From Ashinkailepas kermadecensis (taxonomy: Eukaryota; Arthropoda; Thecostraca; Neolepadidae): a stretch of 64,000 nucleotides of DNA. The position numbers and the translations under genes were made by a program. The DNA lies in assembly GCA_034440615.1 (NCBI GenBank), contig JAOTOM010005125.1, positions 268,001 through 332,000 of the forward strand. The letters run 5' to 3'. Below, in pieces: positions 1 to 11,635 of the stretch (positions within the stretch are counted from its first letter, which is position 1; every line of letters begins with the position of its first letter). The notes under the pieces are model-generated. The model did not search any database, was not told the DNA's origin, and saw only the letters and a list, made by a program, of their open reading frames with translations.

Positions 1-199
1 AGTTCGTGGGCTCCGTTAAGTTCGTCATGAACTGTCCTGTTTTACCTCCCTTTTTAAAATACACACAACATATTTTACACGCTACATACACGTTGTCAAC
101 CCATGCACTCACTGTTTCTACAATGGACCCTTGGGTCTGTGCGATTGTTATGTGATAGTAACTGTGATATCCCTACATACCTACTCTAACTCGTTTTAA
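1..199. other. Left edge, upstream of LINE copy 1 ORF2
   Basis: No reading frame is recognisable here. By position it should be the ORF1-ORF2 spacer or the end of ORF1 of the LINE that begins in earnest at 200; the element continues off the left edge. Confidence 0.4.
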
Positions 200-3100
200 A
201 TGGATCAGCCACGGTTCATTTTACAGTGGAACTGTAGGGGGTTGAGGACTAGCATCGCAGAGCTGCAGGCGCTTTTAAATCGCCACTCTCCGGCGGCCAT
301 CTGTCTGCAGGAAACGAAGTTGACACCAGACTACTTGTTCAACCTCAAATGCTACTCCGTTTTTCGAAAAGATACGCCCTCCGACACAATTGCACACGGT
401 GGTGTGCACCACAGCGTCGCAGCGCGGAGCTTAGTGCTCCACGCCAAATTGCAGGCCGTTGCAGCAAGAGTGCATTTTAACCATTGGGTTATATCTATTT
501 GCTCGCTTTATCTGCCGCCCGGTTCTAGGTTCCCATCCAGTGAGCTTCTACACCTGATGTCTGAGCTCCCCCATCGGTCTTACTGCTAGGCGATTTCAAC
601 GCCCACCACACGACATGGGGATGTGATGACATTAATACACGTGGATAGCTATTATAATCATTGATGCATGATGAATCGTTATGCATTTTAAATATCGGAA
701 CCCCGACCCATTTTACCCTGCCCTCCGGCCGTACTTCGGCGTTGGACCTAAGTCTATGCAGTCCACAACTCACCCAACTTTTTGACTGGACCGTGGCCGA
801 TGACCCCCTCGGCAGCGACCATTTCCCACTGTGGTTGAACTACCAAGATGGTGTTGTACTTGGGACGCGACCACGCCGATGACATTTTAGGAAGCTGACT
901 AGTCAAAATATTAAACACAACTGGAGGAGATTTTTTCCGTATCGCCTGATGATGCACCTGTGTCGATGGAGGAATTTACGAACGTTCTGGTCCAAACCGC
1001 TACTGATTCCATTCCTCTTACTTCTGGCGCTCCTCGTCGCACACCCGTCCCGTGGTGGACGGAGGAGTGTCGTAAGGCAATCAGGGCAAGATCCGCGCCT
1101 TCAGAGCTTTTGACAAGTCTTGTAGCACGGTCACCTCATCGCCTTCGGGCAGGCTAGGGCCTTCGCACGGCGAACTATTCGAGAGGCAAAGCGTACCTCG
1201 TGGAGGGACTACGTTAGCACGCTAAATCGCACCACACCCGTCTCACAGGTGTGGTCTAAAATCAAGCGAATCGCTGGCAAATTCACCTCTCCCCCTCTGT
1301 CAGCACTACGGGTTGGCGGTCGTGACGTCACCAACCCGGTCGACGTGGCCAATGAGATGGCCCGCACAATGTCTAGTCGATGTCGGTGCAACAGTGGAAA
1401 TGATGTATTTGCACGCCGCAAAGCAGACTGTAAGAGCCATTGAACTTTTCCACTCCTGAGATGTTACGCTATAACGAACCATTCACCATGGATGAGTTGC
1501 TTTCTGCCATTGGAACCCTTCGAAGCGTTTCTGAAGGTCCCGACCAAATACATAACGACATGCTGAAGCATATTCCATCACGTGCACTTACTACTATGCT
1601 GAAGACCCTGAACTTCCTCTGGGTCAATAGCGACTTTCCCACAACCTGGCGTGAAGCTAGTATGATCCCAATCTTAAAGCCCGGCAAGGATAGCCTAGAC
1701 CCGACGAGCTACCGACCAATATCATTAACATCATCACTCTGCAAACTGATGGAGAAGATGGTAATGTGCGTCTGACGTGGTTTCTGGAACGATATGGCAT
1801 TTTAAATAATGCACAGTGTGGTATTAGGAAAAACCGCAGTACTGTCGACCATCTATTAACTCTTGACACCGTGGTACGAGCAGCCTTCCATCAAAATCGT
1901 CACGTTGGTGCAGTGCTCTTTGATATTCAAGGAGCATATGACACCACTTGGCTCCGCGGCATTCTCATGAAGGCATTCAGGTATGGAATCCGTGGCTCCA
2001 TGGGACTCTTCCTCCAGAACTTTTTGTCAAGACGAGTTTTCCGTGTACGTATTGGAAACCACCCGTCGGAGAGATATCCGCAGACGGAGGGGGTACCCCA
2101 GGGCAGTGTGCTAAGCGTTGCACTGTTTGCCATCATGATTAATGATATATGTGAGTCGTTTCCTCGACAGATTGGCAGGTCACTTTTCGTGGATGATGTT
2201 GCAATTTGGTGCTGCACATCCAGTGCACCATCGATGGCCCGGCAATTGCAGCTAGCAGTAACCCACTTGGAAAACTGGGGCTCTGAGAACGGGTTTCGGT
2301 TCTCGGTTGAAAAGAACGTTGGGATGCATTTTTGTCGGCGTCGTCGAAGCTGTCCAGACCCAACTATCCAGCTGTATGGGGAACCCATTCCCTTCCAGCG
2401 CGCTGCCCGGTTTTTAGGAGTCATTTTTGACACCCGTCTTACTTACAAGGAACATTTTAAAGCACTTCGGGAGAAGTGCTTTACATCGCTAAACCTACTG
2501 AAGATGGTTGCACGCACGTCCTACGGAGGAGACAGAAGAACCATGCTGCTGTTGTATCGTTCCCTCATCCGAGCAAAACTGGAATATGCATGTTTTGTGT
2601 ATATGACAGTGCATGTACAACAAGCAAACGCACACTGGACACTGTACACCACTCGTCCCTCCGCATTGTGACCGGCGCTTTTCGCACTTCGCCTTCCGTA
2701 AGCCTTCTGGCTGAAGCCCATGAACCGCCACTCTCGCTCCGACGTGAAATGTCTCGGGATGCGCTACGCTTGCAAGCTGCGTCAATTCCCCGACCATCCT
2801 ACATATGCGCACGTTTTCTCTCGTCGCCTAATCTCATCATTCTATCGAGGACGTACTATGCATTCCACCCCCTTTTGCGTTAGGATACGTAGGATCTTTG
2901 AGGACAGTGGAATTCGACTGAAGGGAATCATGCAGTCCAATTTTACGCAGACGCCGCCATGGCAAGTGACCGCTCCGGTAATAGACATGTCGCTTTCTTC
3001 GGTAAGGAAGGAGGATGCTACACAACTAGACCGTCTGTCACGTGCCCTAGAACATATAGCCTCATTCGAGGGATACGTCCCGATATATACAGACGGATCT

Positions 3101-3846
3101 AAGACTGACGCTGGTGTGGGCAGTGCATTTGTTTCGGGGTCTCTGTCAAGATCTTTTTCCCTACCACCAGATGCGACGGTCTACACATCCGAGCTGGTTG
3201 CCATCACGAAGGCCCTCAGTGTTATCGAAGTGTGGCGGGAGGCCTCGCATGTCATTTTTACCGATTCCCTTAGCAGTCTCTGGGCGCTAAGACAGTTTAC
3301 CCACCTGGCCCCATTGTACAAGATGTTTTACGACGTCTTAGACTGCTGGCTCAAGCCGGAAAGGCTGCTGTCTTCTGTTGGATCCCGAGCCATGTCGGCA
3401 TCGTGGGGAACGAGGAAGCAGATGCTGCTGCGAAGCGAGCATGCCCAAGCCCCATACCTACGATCTATGCCTCTCCAAGCGAGAGAATATTACCGCTCTA
3501 TCGTGACCTTTGTTTTTTTTTAAAATGGCAGTTTAACTGGGATACGTTGCAGGACAACAAATTACGAGCAATCAAGCCATGTCTTGGAGAGTGGCCTTCG
3601 TCCTACCGTAGGACGAGGCGAGACGAGGTTGTACTCTGCCGCCTTCGGCTGGGGCACATCCACCCAACACACCACCATCTGCTTTGTGGGGAGGACAGGC
3701 CAAGCTGTCTTCGATGTCATGCACCGCTGTCAGTGCGTTACGTTCTGATTTCATGCCCCCTGCTTGCCAATGATCCAAGACGTATTTTGGAGGAATGCAG
3801 ACGCTGTCACTCCGCGATCTCCTGGGTGACCAATCGCCCATTGTAA
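200..3846 (+). pseudogene. LINE family A, copy 1: broken ORF2 (endonuclease, reverse transcriptase, RNase H)
   Basis: Non-LTR retrotransposon polyprotein, normally about 1200 residues, which nicks target DNA and reverse-transcribes its own RNA. Pieces appear in order in several frames. The APE-type endonuclease begins with QWNCRGL and CLQETKL just after the ATG at 200, has GDFNAHH at 589-609, and SDHF at 814-825. The reverse transcriptase has DIQGAYDTTW near 1923, GVPQGSVLSV near 2089 and the catalytic FVDD at 2186-2197. RNase H has YTDGSK near 3086, FTDSLSS near 3259 and the IPSHVGIVGNEEAD block near 3381-3423. A C-terminal Cys/His segment (CLRCHAPLSV) is near 3700. Many frameshifts, and a TAG just after the start of the GDFN block, make this copy dead. 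RNase H plus APE endonuclease places it in the I/Jockey superfamily; the exact clade is not determined. Confidence 0.93.
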
Positions 3847-4091
3847 CTTCAGGACAACTTTTTCGCTTTATCTCTGATGTCGACTTCAGAGCAATTTACA
3901 CCCCCCACTGACATACACACTAGAAGCTGCCTCACGTGACGCATGAAATGACCTCCTTTTATTGTGAAGGCTCGTGTGTTACTGTTACTGTCGGAACCAA
4001 TCCTCTCAAGCTGTTCATCTAATATTGTTATGGGCGCTGTATGACCAACGCAGTCGATGCGCCTCTAAACCCAAATAACCAACCAACCAAC
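3847..4091 (+). other. 3' UTR of LINE copy 1 with terminal stem-loop and AACC tail
   Basis: The LINE ends with a short untranslated region. Its last 60 bases (4032-4091) are a block that begins GGGCGCTGTATGACC, runs to GCGCC, and is followed by CCAAATAACCAACCAACC. GGGCGC and GCGCC can pair, giving a terminal hairpin. The same block recurs as about ten independent insertions elsewhere in the window, so it is the signature 3' end of this LINE family. Confidence 0.8.
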
Positions 4092-4125
4092 TCCATGAAA
4101 GAACTCACCCAAAAAATTTTTACCA

Positions 4126-4300
4126 AGAAGCGAAAAAAAAAAACCCCCAAAAAAAAAAAAAAACAAAAAAGGAACCCTTAAAAACCCCCCAAAAAAACAC
4201 AAAAAAACACCCAAAAAAAAAACCCCAAACAAAAAACTCTTCCTTTTTTTTTGGTGTCCCCCTTGCCGCCGAAGAAAAAAAAAAAAAAAAAAAAAAAAAC
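4126..4300. repeat. Low-complexity A/C-rich tract
   Basis: Long runs of A broken by short C runs, ending in a stretch of about 25 A residues. This could be a decayed retroposon tail or an assembly-noisy homopolymer region at the join between LINE copies 1 and 2. Confidence 0.7.
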
Positions 4301-4329
4301 CCCCAACGTGAGGTACAGTGAAGAAACCG

Positions 4330-4936
4330 CCCCAGCAAGTCCCCGGCTCCCCCCTCGTCACCCACGTCTCAAACCCTCCAATCCACCAACGCCCAACACT
4401 CCCCAGACCACTCACGCCTCACATCCCCCTCCAACTCCATATCCACACGTCCATCAGCACTACCCCCTGTGCCCAAATCCTTGCCACCTACCTCTATACA
4501 CCCTACCTCCAACACATCTTCCAAATCCTCCTACCCTACCTCAACATCCCAATCCACCACCCGTTCGCTCGCACAGACGTCCAGACAGCCCCCGGCGGTT
4601 GTACTGACTACCAGAGCATCTGGGGTTGAGGCACAACCCGGAGCCCCGGACTTGGGAGCCCGGGGACGTATATCCCGACGTGTGTCAGTCTCTCCGGGCC
4701 CGGTGCCCGAGGGCCAATGCCCAGCAGCGACGTCTCCGCCTTCACCCTCGAGCGTGATGGGACCGCCTGAAGCCCCTCCACGCCGAGCCGGACACGCCCC
4801 AATATCCCCCCCGACCCCAAGCCGAACTACGAAGCGGGCCCTGCCCGGGGCGATGTCGCCAACCGAATTTGGCAGTACACGGTCGCGCTCACGAAGTCAG
4901 ACATCTCCGGCTGTGAAATCGGGAGCAGAGCAATGT
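4330..4936 (+). pseudogene. LINE family A, copy 2: C-terminal part of ORF1
   Basis: A proline-, serine- and arginine-rich frame ends at a stop at 4934-4936, about 70 bases before the ORF2 of the same element. The segment around GAPDLGARGR (near 4640) matches GAPDLTARGR in the minus-strand copy at 58.8 kb, which identifies it as the low-complexity C-terminus of the gag-like ORF1. The zinc knuckles that belong upstream are missing, so this copy is 5'-truncated, apparently at the A/C-rich tract. Confidence 0.65.
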
Positions 4937-5002
4937 TAGCTTATACCTGGTGTTGAATCATTTTAGCATCATTTATTTTATCCCCTTTTAAACTACAATT
5001 TT

Positions 5003-6957
5003 AATGCCCCTTTACATGGCATTTTACAGTGGAATTGTAGAGGGCTTCAAACTGGACTGCTGGACCTCCAGCCTGTCATCAGAAATTACATCCCAGCTGC
5101 AATCTGCCTCCAAGAGACGAAGTTAGCACCATACGCTCGTTGTACCATCAAATGGTACTCTGTTTTCCGAAAAGACGTCGTGTCTGACACTGGCTTGCGG
5201 TGGCGTCCTCATTGCTGTTCACCACAGCTTACCTGCACATGCAATAAGTTTGCAAACTAGTCTTCAGGCTGTTGCGGCCCGTGTAAGCATGAACAAACGA
5301 GCAATAACAATTTGTTCTGTGTACTTGCCGCCTGGATGCGCTCTTCCTGCCACAGATCTCCGTCTCTTAATGCTGGAACTCCCTCCCCCAGTTTTACTGT
5401 TGGGATATTTTAATTCGCATCACACCGTATGGGGATGTCTCGCCACGAACTCACGTGGCCGCATTTTAGAATCTTTCATTCACGATGAAGCTCTCTGCCT
5501 TTTATACACAGGACCTCCGACACATATTGCTCTTCCATCCGGAAATAAGTCTGTTTTAGACCTAAGTCTGTGCAGCCCCCAGTTGGCCCAATCTTTTACT
5601 TGGCCGGTAGCCGACGACCCATTAGGCAGTGACCATTTTCCAGTATGGTTGGCCTATCAAGATGGTGTAGTTCTTGGGCCAAGACCAAGGCGATGGAATT
5701 TTAAAAGGCTAAGTGGTGTGAGTTTGAAAATAAACTGGAGGCGGCCTTTTCTTCCAGCCCCCAGAGGCTGCCCGTATCCATGGAAGATTTTACCTTTAAG
5801 GTAATCGACTGTGCTGCTGAGTGCATCCCTAGAAATTCTACTACCCCTCGACGTGCCCCAGTCCCGTGGTGGACCGACGAGTGCGGGAGGGTTATCCGTG
5901 CTCTCAAGCGAGCCTTTAGAGTATTTAACCGTAACTGCACCACAGGGAACCGTATAGCGTTTATCCGAGCCAGAGCTGTCTCCCGTCGGACATGTCTGTA
6001 GGCCAAACGAGCATATCTGCAATCATTTTTAAACACGCTAACCTATCGAACTCCAGTTTTCCAGGTATGGACACGTATTAGGAGGATCGCGGGGAAATTC
6101 TCGTCCGCACCACTTCCTACCTTGCATGTAGGAAATTGTATCATTTCTGACCCCTCCGAAGTCGCAAATGAGATCGGACGCGCACTATCAGAGCGTAGTC
6201 GACAGGGAAACTCGGAACCACAATTCGCGCGTCACCGACTTCGCCATTAACGGTCCACCATATATTTCTCAACGTCCGAGACACTCATACAACTGAGTTC
6301 ACCGAAACTGAGCTGATTTCCGCCATTGGCGGCCTGAGAAGTGTATCCGAGGGTTCTGATAACGTGCATAACGATATGCTGAAACGCCTCCCTCACAGCG
6401 CGTTCCAGGTACTTCTATCAATTTTCAATCGGCTATGGGAAAATGGAGGATTTCCACCTGCATGGAGAGTAGCTACAGTGATAACGATCCTGAAGCCTGG
6501 TAAGAGTGGATCTGATCCATTGCATTATCGGCCCGTTGCGCTCACATCATCAATATGCAAGCTGGTGGAGAGGATGGTTCATGTACGCTTTATGTGGCTC
6601 TTAGAATCCTCAAACATCTTTACAAACGCCCAGTGCGGTTTTAGGCAAAGCCGCTGTACAGTCGATCACATTGTGTCCCTGCACACAGCCATACGAACTG
6701 CGATGAAGAGGAAGCGACACATGGGTGCTGTCTGTCTTCTTCGACATTGAGGGCGCGTATGATACTGCCTGGCGCCAAGGCATTCTTTTGAAGGTTTTTA
6801 AGCACGGCATACGTGGTCACATGGGCACATTCTTGCAAAACTTTTTAGCTGATCGGTCCTTTTTCGTTCGAGTGGGAAACCAGCTCTCAGATCGATACCC
6901 ACGGTTCAATGGGGTACCACAAGGTAGCGTCTTGAGCGTTCCTCTGTTTGGGATAAT
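5003..6957 (+). pseudogene. LINE family A, copy 2: ORF2 truncated inside the reverse transcriptase
   Basis: This is the same polyprotein as copy 1. ILQWNCRGL is at 5021, AAICLQETKL near 5096, and the endonuclease SDHFPVWL near 5629. The RT finger region runs 6300-6640, FFDIEGAYDTAW is near 6737 and GVPQGSVLSVPLF near 6912. No in-frame ATG precedes the endonuclease, and several frameshifts separate the pieces. The copy stops abruptly at about 6957, within motif B of the RT and before the catalytic aspartates. There the 5' end of another copy of the same family begins, so this is either a nested insertion or a broken junction. Confidence 0.9.
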
Positions 6958-7705
6958 GATCCCCGCAGTGGGGTCAGCCTCGTTGCTCGGCTGGCTAGAG
7001 AAGTGGCGCTCTCTCGGGTTACCACAGCCTCGCTCGTCCTTCCATCCATACGCTCCCATTCCGATGCCCATCTCATCTCAACATCCATGTCCTTCACCTG
7101 GCCCTGCAACATCAACTCTCCCTATCATGAGCAGGTAGGACAACTTCCCTGGTCCTGCCCACCAGCTCAGTTTTATCGGGGTAGCCGCGCCCACTCGGCC
7201 CGCCCCCCGGGGTTGACGGAGTCCTGGAGGCTGAGGTCCTCCGTCGCACGGTGCTAGCTGTGACGGGGGACCAACACGCCTCTTTGGTCCTAATATCCCG
7301 GAGGGGCGGGCGGGCCCGTAGGGCCCCATACGGGTCAAGTGACCGGTCGCCACGGGCCGGGGACCTGGGATTCGTTCCAGTGTCTGCCGGCCCGGCCGGC
7401 TGGGGTCAAGGGGTGGGCGGCGCTGGATTCCGGCCGGGGTGGTGAGTCTCTCTCTCCCGGCCGGGCGAAGGCGCCGCCTGCCCCGTATAACTCCTCGGGC
7501 GCCTGGCGTCCTCCCGTCCGCGGGGCCCAGGCGTCCCCCCTGTTGGGCCCCTGTGTGGTGGGGCGCCCGAGGAGCCGAAACAAATCACACTTCCATGGCA
7601 ACATGAAACACAAAAAACTCTCCTGGTCCCTCTCGTAGGGACCAGACTACTAACCCAACACCTGCAGAGGCATATCGCCCTGCACATCTCTCTCCCCGTC
7701 GCGTT
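6958..7705 (+). other. LINE family A, copy 3: GC-rich 5' UTR
   Basis: This begins with CCCCGCAGTGGGGTCAGCC and contains the block CCGGCCCGGCCGGCTGGGGTC near 7388. Both blocks occur, in the same order but on the minus strand, at 61.19-60.59 kb. That comparison defines the 5' end of the family. The region is GC-rich and has no credible coding frame; by analogy with other LINEs it should hold an internal promoter, which I cannot locate. Confidence 0.75.
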
Positions 7706-8570
7706 GTGACTACCACTGCTTCCCATAGCGGGAATGTAGATCTGAGTATGAGTTCGGAACCTCGGTTGACATCGCCGCGAATACTAATACTGAAATCGAG
7801 TGACCCTGGAAGAAGTTTGTCTGCTCTTTCGCCCTTTGAGCGGAAGCGTGGGTGTGACAGATTTGGAGACGTCGCCAGATGCGAAAAACTACGAGATGGA
7901 GGAATCGAGGTGGAATTTCGGAGCGTTGATGACGCCAAGAAAACCCTAGAGGCAACAGAATTTACTTACTATGTGAGAGACCAGGGCAGGATGAGGGATG
8001 TCACTATACCTATTTTAATTCAGCCACATAAGACAAAGAATCACTCCAAGGGTGTGATAGGCTGTTTCGATTTGAGGAACGTATCGGACTCTGACATTGT
8101 CGACGGCCTGGCGGAATTCGGTGTCATTGAAGCGCGTAGGATCAAGGTGAGGAGAGGAAATGAACTATAGGCGACGAACATTGTTTTGACTTTTAATTCT
8201 ACAGACCTCCCCTCGGCAATACACGTAGGCTATGTCAAGGTGAAGGTGCGTGTTTTTATTCCAAACCCCATGCGGTGTTTCCGGTGCCAGAGATACGGCC
8301 ATACTACTCAGTACTGCCGTGGTCGCCCGTCCTGTGGTAGGTGTGGCACGGTAGAACACACAAGCGAAAAATGTGAAGCTGAAAGCGTGTGGTACGTCAA
8401 TTGCGGCCAGGGACAGGTACCGCACACGGCCTTTGACAGGGCCTGTCCAGTAAATGTGAAGGAAAGGGAAATACTAACCTTGAAATGCTCAAGAAATATA
8501 TATATTTTCAGCAGGCGAGAGAAATATATGCGGATACCCATCCCAGCGTGTCCTACGCAAGCAAGGTAAA
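7706..8570 (+). pseudogene. LINE family A, copy 3: gag-like ORF1 with CCHC knuckles
   Basis: Nucleic-acid-binding ORF1 protein of the LINE, interrupted by a TAG at 8168-8170 and resumed in another frame. The first half (7706-8170) carries LSPFER (near 7828) and the RDGGIEVEF segment, which match LSPFQR and SDGGIKVEF of the minus-strand copy at 60.2 kb. The second half has zinc knuckles beginning with CFRCQRYGHTTQYC at about 8276, then CGRCGTVEHTSEKC. A further Cys/His-type stretch, VNCGQGQVPHTAFDRAC, follows. The copy ends near 8640 with no ORF2, so it is 3'-truncated or rearranged. Confidence 0.85.
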
Positions 8571-9000
8571 AAAAACACAGCATGTCGCCACTTACGGAAA
8601 GCCTGCCAGTGCCTCTCAGTTTCTCTCCCAACTCAGTCATCTGCTAGGATAAGTTAGCGGTCACGCGAGAAACGATGACTTGCATTGGCGAGTGGCTTGT
8701 TTGCTATATGAGGTTCATCATGAACTTACTCCAGCCAGCAAAATGCTGCAAGTGGCGGGCAAGCTAGATGTAGTATATGCAGCCCCAGTAAAAGACTGAG
8801 GTCAACGGAGTGTCGTCAGGTGTGTCCAGCGTGCTCGGAACGTGAGAATGGAATGTGGTTAGGGGATACGCGCAAAGTCGAGTTTTAAGAAAACGGTAAT
8901 TGTGTCGCTTCTCATGGGTGATGGGTCAATGGGTCATATAATTACATGGGGGAAACCCGGGCCAGCTGCCAGCAACGCTTGTGAGCCTGTATTTAGCACG
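8571..9000. other. No recognisable feature
   Basis: Beyond the broken ORF1 I see no coding frame, repeat or RNA gene here. Confidence 0.4.
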
Positions 9001-9200
9001 GAATGTTGTCTACACGTTTGCGCACATGCATCAACTGTTGTTTTGTTTACGGCCGTTCCCCATATGGTGTGGGTTCGAATCCCGCTACCAACTGCAGGAC
9101 CTATCCCCTAGCGGGCACGGCGTGAGAGATGCCTACGCTAAATAATCATTGCAGTTGAAAACGTCGTTAATTAACACGTTCTGATTATTATTAAATGTTG
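9000..9200 (+). mobile_element. Diverged tRNA-derived SINE fragment
   Basis: A B-box-like GTGGGTTCGAATCCC near 9068 is followed by GGCGTGAGAGATGCCTACGCT, which parallels GGCGTGAGAGATTGGCGACGCT in the better SINE copies at 17.6, 24.1 and 48.8 kb. The A-box half is not clear and no target-site duplication was found. It is not a functional tRNA gene because no acceptor stem or cloverleaf can be drawn. Confidence 0.5.
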
Positions 9201-11130
9201 TTTGGGCTTGATTATCTTTGCGACACCGTTGCGTGGACGGTGGGGGTCCGGCACGTGAGTTCTGTCAATGACAGGGGAATTATCCAACATCAGGAACCCT
9301 GCTTCGCTGTTTACAACTCGGCCTTTTGGGTTCGATTCTTAGATGCACCGCCATGGGGTTAATGTTAAGCTTTCACGAAAAGTGTTGGGGGGGGGGGTCC
9401 ATGGCGCCCACGGTCCCCCTGCCTATGCCTTAGCCAATGTTCCTATACCTATCTCTGGGTATGCACCGGCGGCTATGACGGCGTATATAATATCCCGGAA
9501 ATATTATAATAATGTTATAATACTATTAATATATGATAATGTTATATACCTGGCGTATCTCAATGCCAACCACATTCACAAAGGTAATGTAAAATTTTAG
9601 TACAACAGTTGCGGCAACCGGTACCGAAATAGTGCCCGCTGCATCGGAGTGGTGGCCGGGCTGACAATGTTGGTACTTTGCCGCTACCAGGAAATGTTGA
9701 CCGAAATTGTCCGAAATTCGATACCGATGCCGGCACCAGTCAAACGCGCCGGTTCTTTTCCGGCACCCATACAACTAGGTTAACGATGAGATCGTTGCAA
9801 GACGTTGCTAATGTGCAACATATGAATGGCTGATCTCAGAGTGAGCTTAGGCCAGTGATCTATGATGGCCTTTCGGCGCTAAATATCACTTCCAGTGTCA
9901 GTGGGACACTAGGTCAGTAGCACAGGATGACCTCAACATGTAATTTGTGTCTGGGGGAGTGACAACATTTTGTGGAAGATCTAACAGAACCGCAAAAGTA
10001 TCCTAGTACACCTTTCCGGTAAATGTTGCATAACCGTTTCTAATCTAGCCGAATCTACCTAAAATAGGCATTTATCATTTTATCCCTTCGCCCTTCTATT
10101 CGAACTACCTGACCGCTAACCTATCCTTAATTTCCAACCAACGTGGTATTGGGTCTCAGGAGGCTTCATATATTTTACCGCGCAAAAGGCGTGTTTCAAC
10201 TTTTGTGAATTTTGTGTTTGTGGCGTCAGAAGAGGAACCGCTGTTAAAATATTGCTCACCAATATTTCTGCATCGGAAGATTAGTTTTGTCCACTCCAAA
10301 GGCGCACGAAAATTTGGGCAGTAATCGCGTATGACGTGCTTACCTATGTGTCTGTTATTCTTCGGTTGTGATCGTGGTCGGTATTTTGACTCGTTAAAGA
10401 GAGATATTGATATATTTGTCTTCGAAAAACTATACATCCGAGCTATAGGAGTGGGGATGTTTACGAAGCATTTGGTTAATTATGCATTTTACTATGTTTG
10501 TTCACTCATTTTTGTGCTAACATTTAGTTGTATTGGTGTAGACGTTCGTTAGGGCCCGTGGACGTACATAAAGGACTGCAAACGTTCAAAGGTGCAGCAG
10601 ACTTTGGCAATGGCCCTGGCACATGCGTCATTGCCCGTAAACGCTTGTGGATTCCCGTAGATGTTCGTAATAACCATTTCGCAACTTACATTCCATAAGA
10701 GATATTATCCTGAATCTTTCAGCGTGAACAGGTCCCCAGACGTCAATAATGCCCAATAGATTTCATGCCATTCGGTTTAGAAACAAAAAGTTAGCGGGTC
10801 GACTCCTTGATCGCCCAACCAATATGAAGGAGAATCGGAAAGCTACCAATGGGTCTACACTCGATCACATTTTATTTAAGAAGTTAGTCACAATAGTCGG
10901 TCGATCTATGATCCATCGATAATGACTAAACATGTCAGGCTCAAAACCATAGGTACAAAAATATCCAATTTGGATCACACGACACATATCTGGTATGAAT
11001 TCCTCGGCCTGCCGCATTTTGCACGAACTCATCGACCTGCCATCTGTTGACTAGAGTTGAACTAGAGGTCTCTAAGTTTGCCGGTTTGCAACGCCAGTAC
11101 GATAAGGTCGAACATGATTTCACGGATCAT
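9201..11130. other. Unassigned, partly AT-rich DNA
   Basis: This contains an isolated GGGTTCGATTC B-box-like motif near 9330, a poly-G run near 9389, and an ATATTATAATAATG stretch at 9490-9550. No exon, RNA gene or known mobile domain could be supported. Upstream INTS3 exons could lie here unrecognised, but I found none. Confidence 0.35.
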
Positions 11131-11134
11131 ATTT

Positions 11135-11612
11135 TCGCGGACACGGTGTGGACATTGTGACCTGTGGACATTATGAACTGTCGATATTATGAACTTGTGG
11201 GTATTGTGACCTGTGGACATTACGAGCTGTGGAAGTTGTGAGCTGTGGATAATATGAACTGTGGACATTATGAACTGTGAACGCAATGAGCGTGTGGACG
11301 TTACGAGCTCGTGGACATTATGAACCAGTGGACATTATGAGCTATGGACACTATGACCTGTGGACATTACGAACGCGTTGATATTATGAATTCGTGGACA
11401 TTATGAACTTCTGGACGTTGTGAGCTTGTGGTACTTACGAGCTGTGGACACTGAGCTGTGGACGTTATGACCTGTGGACATTACGAGCTGTGGACATGTG
11501 GATATTGTGAGCTGTGGAAGTTATGAACATGTGGACATTGTGACCTGTGGACACTACGAGCGTGGACATTATGAATTTGTGGACACTGCGAGCTGTGGAC
11601 ATTCTGATGTCA
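11135..11612. repeat. Degenerate minisatellite, GTGGACATTATGARCT type
   Basis: About 25 imperfect copies of a 16-20 bp unit (GTGGACATTATGAACT and variants with ACGAGCT or GTGACCT). The array ends where the first Helitron-like module begins at about 11636, so it is probably the internal or flanking minisatellite of that composite element. Confidence 0.85.
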
Positions 11613-11635
11613 CCAAATGAATGAACGTTACGTTC

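Noticed and set aside
4065..4415. Hydrophobic Phe/Gly-rich minus-strand frames
   Set aside because: They are the reverse reading of A/C homopolymer tracts.
4251..4629. Proline-rich secreted protein gene
   Set aside because: The frames overlap, begin in a poly-A tract, and lead into the C-terminus of LINE A ORF1.
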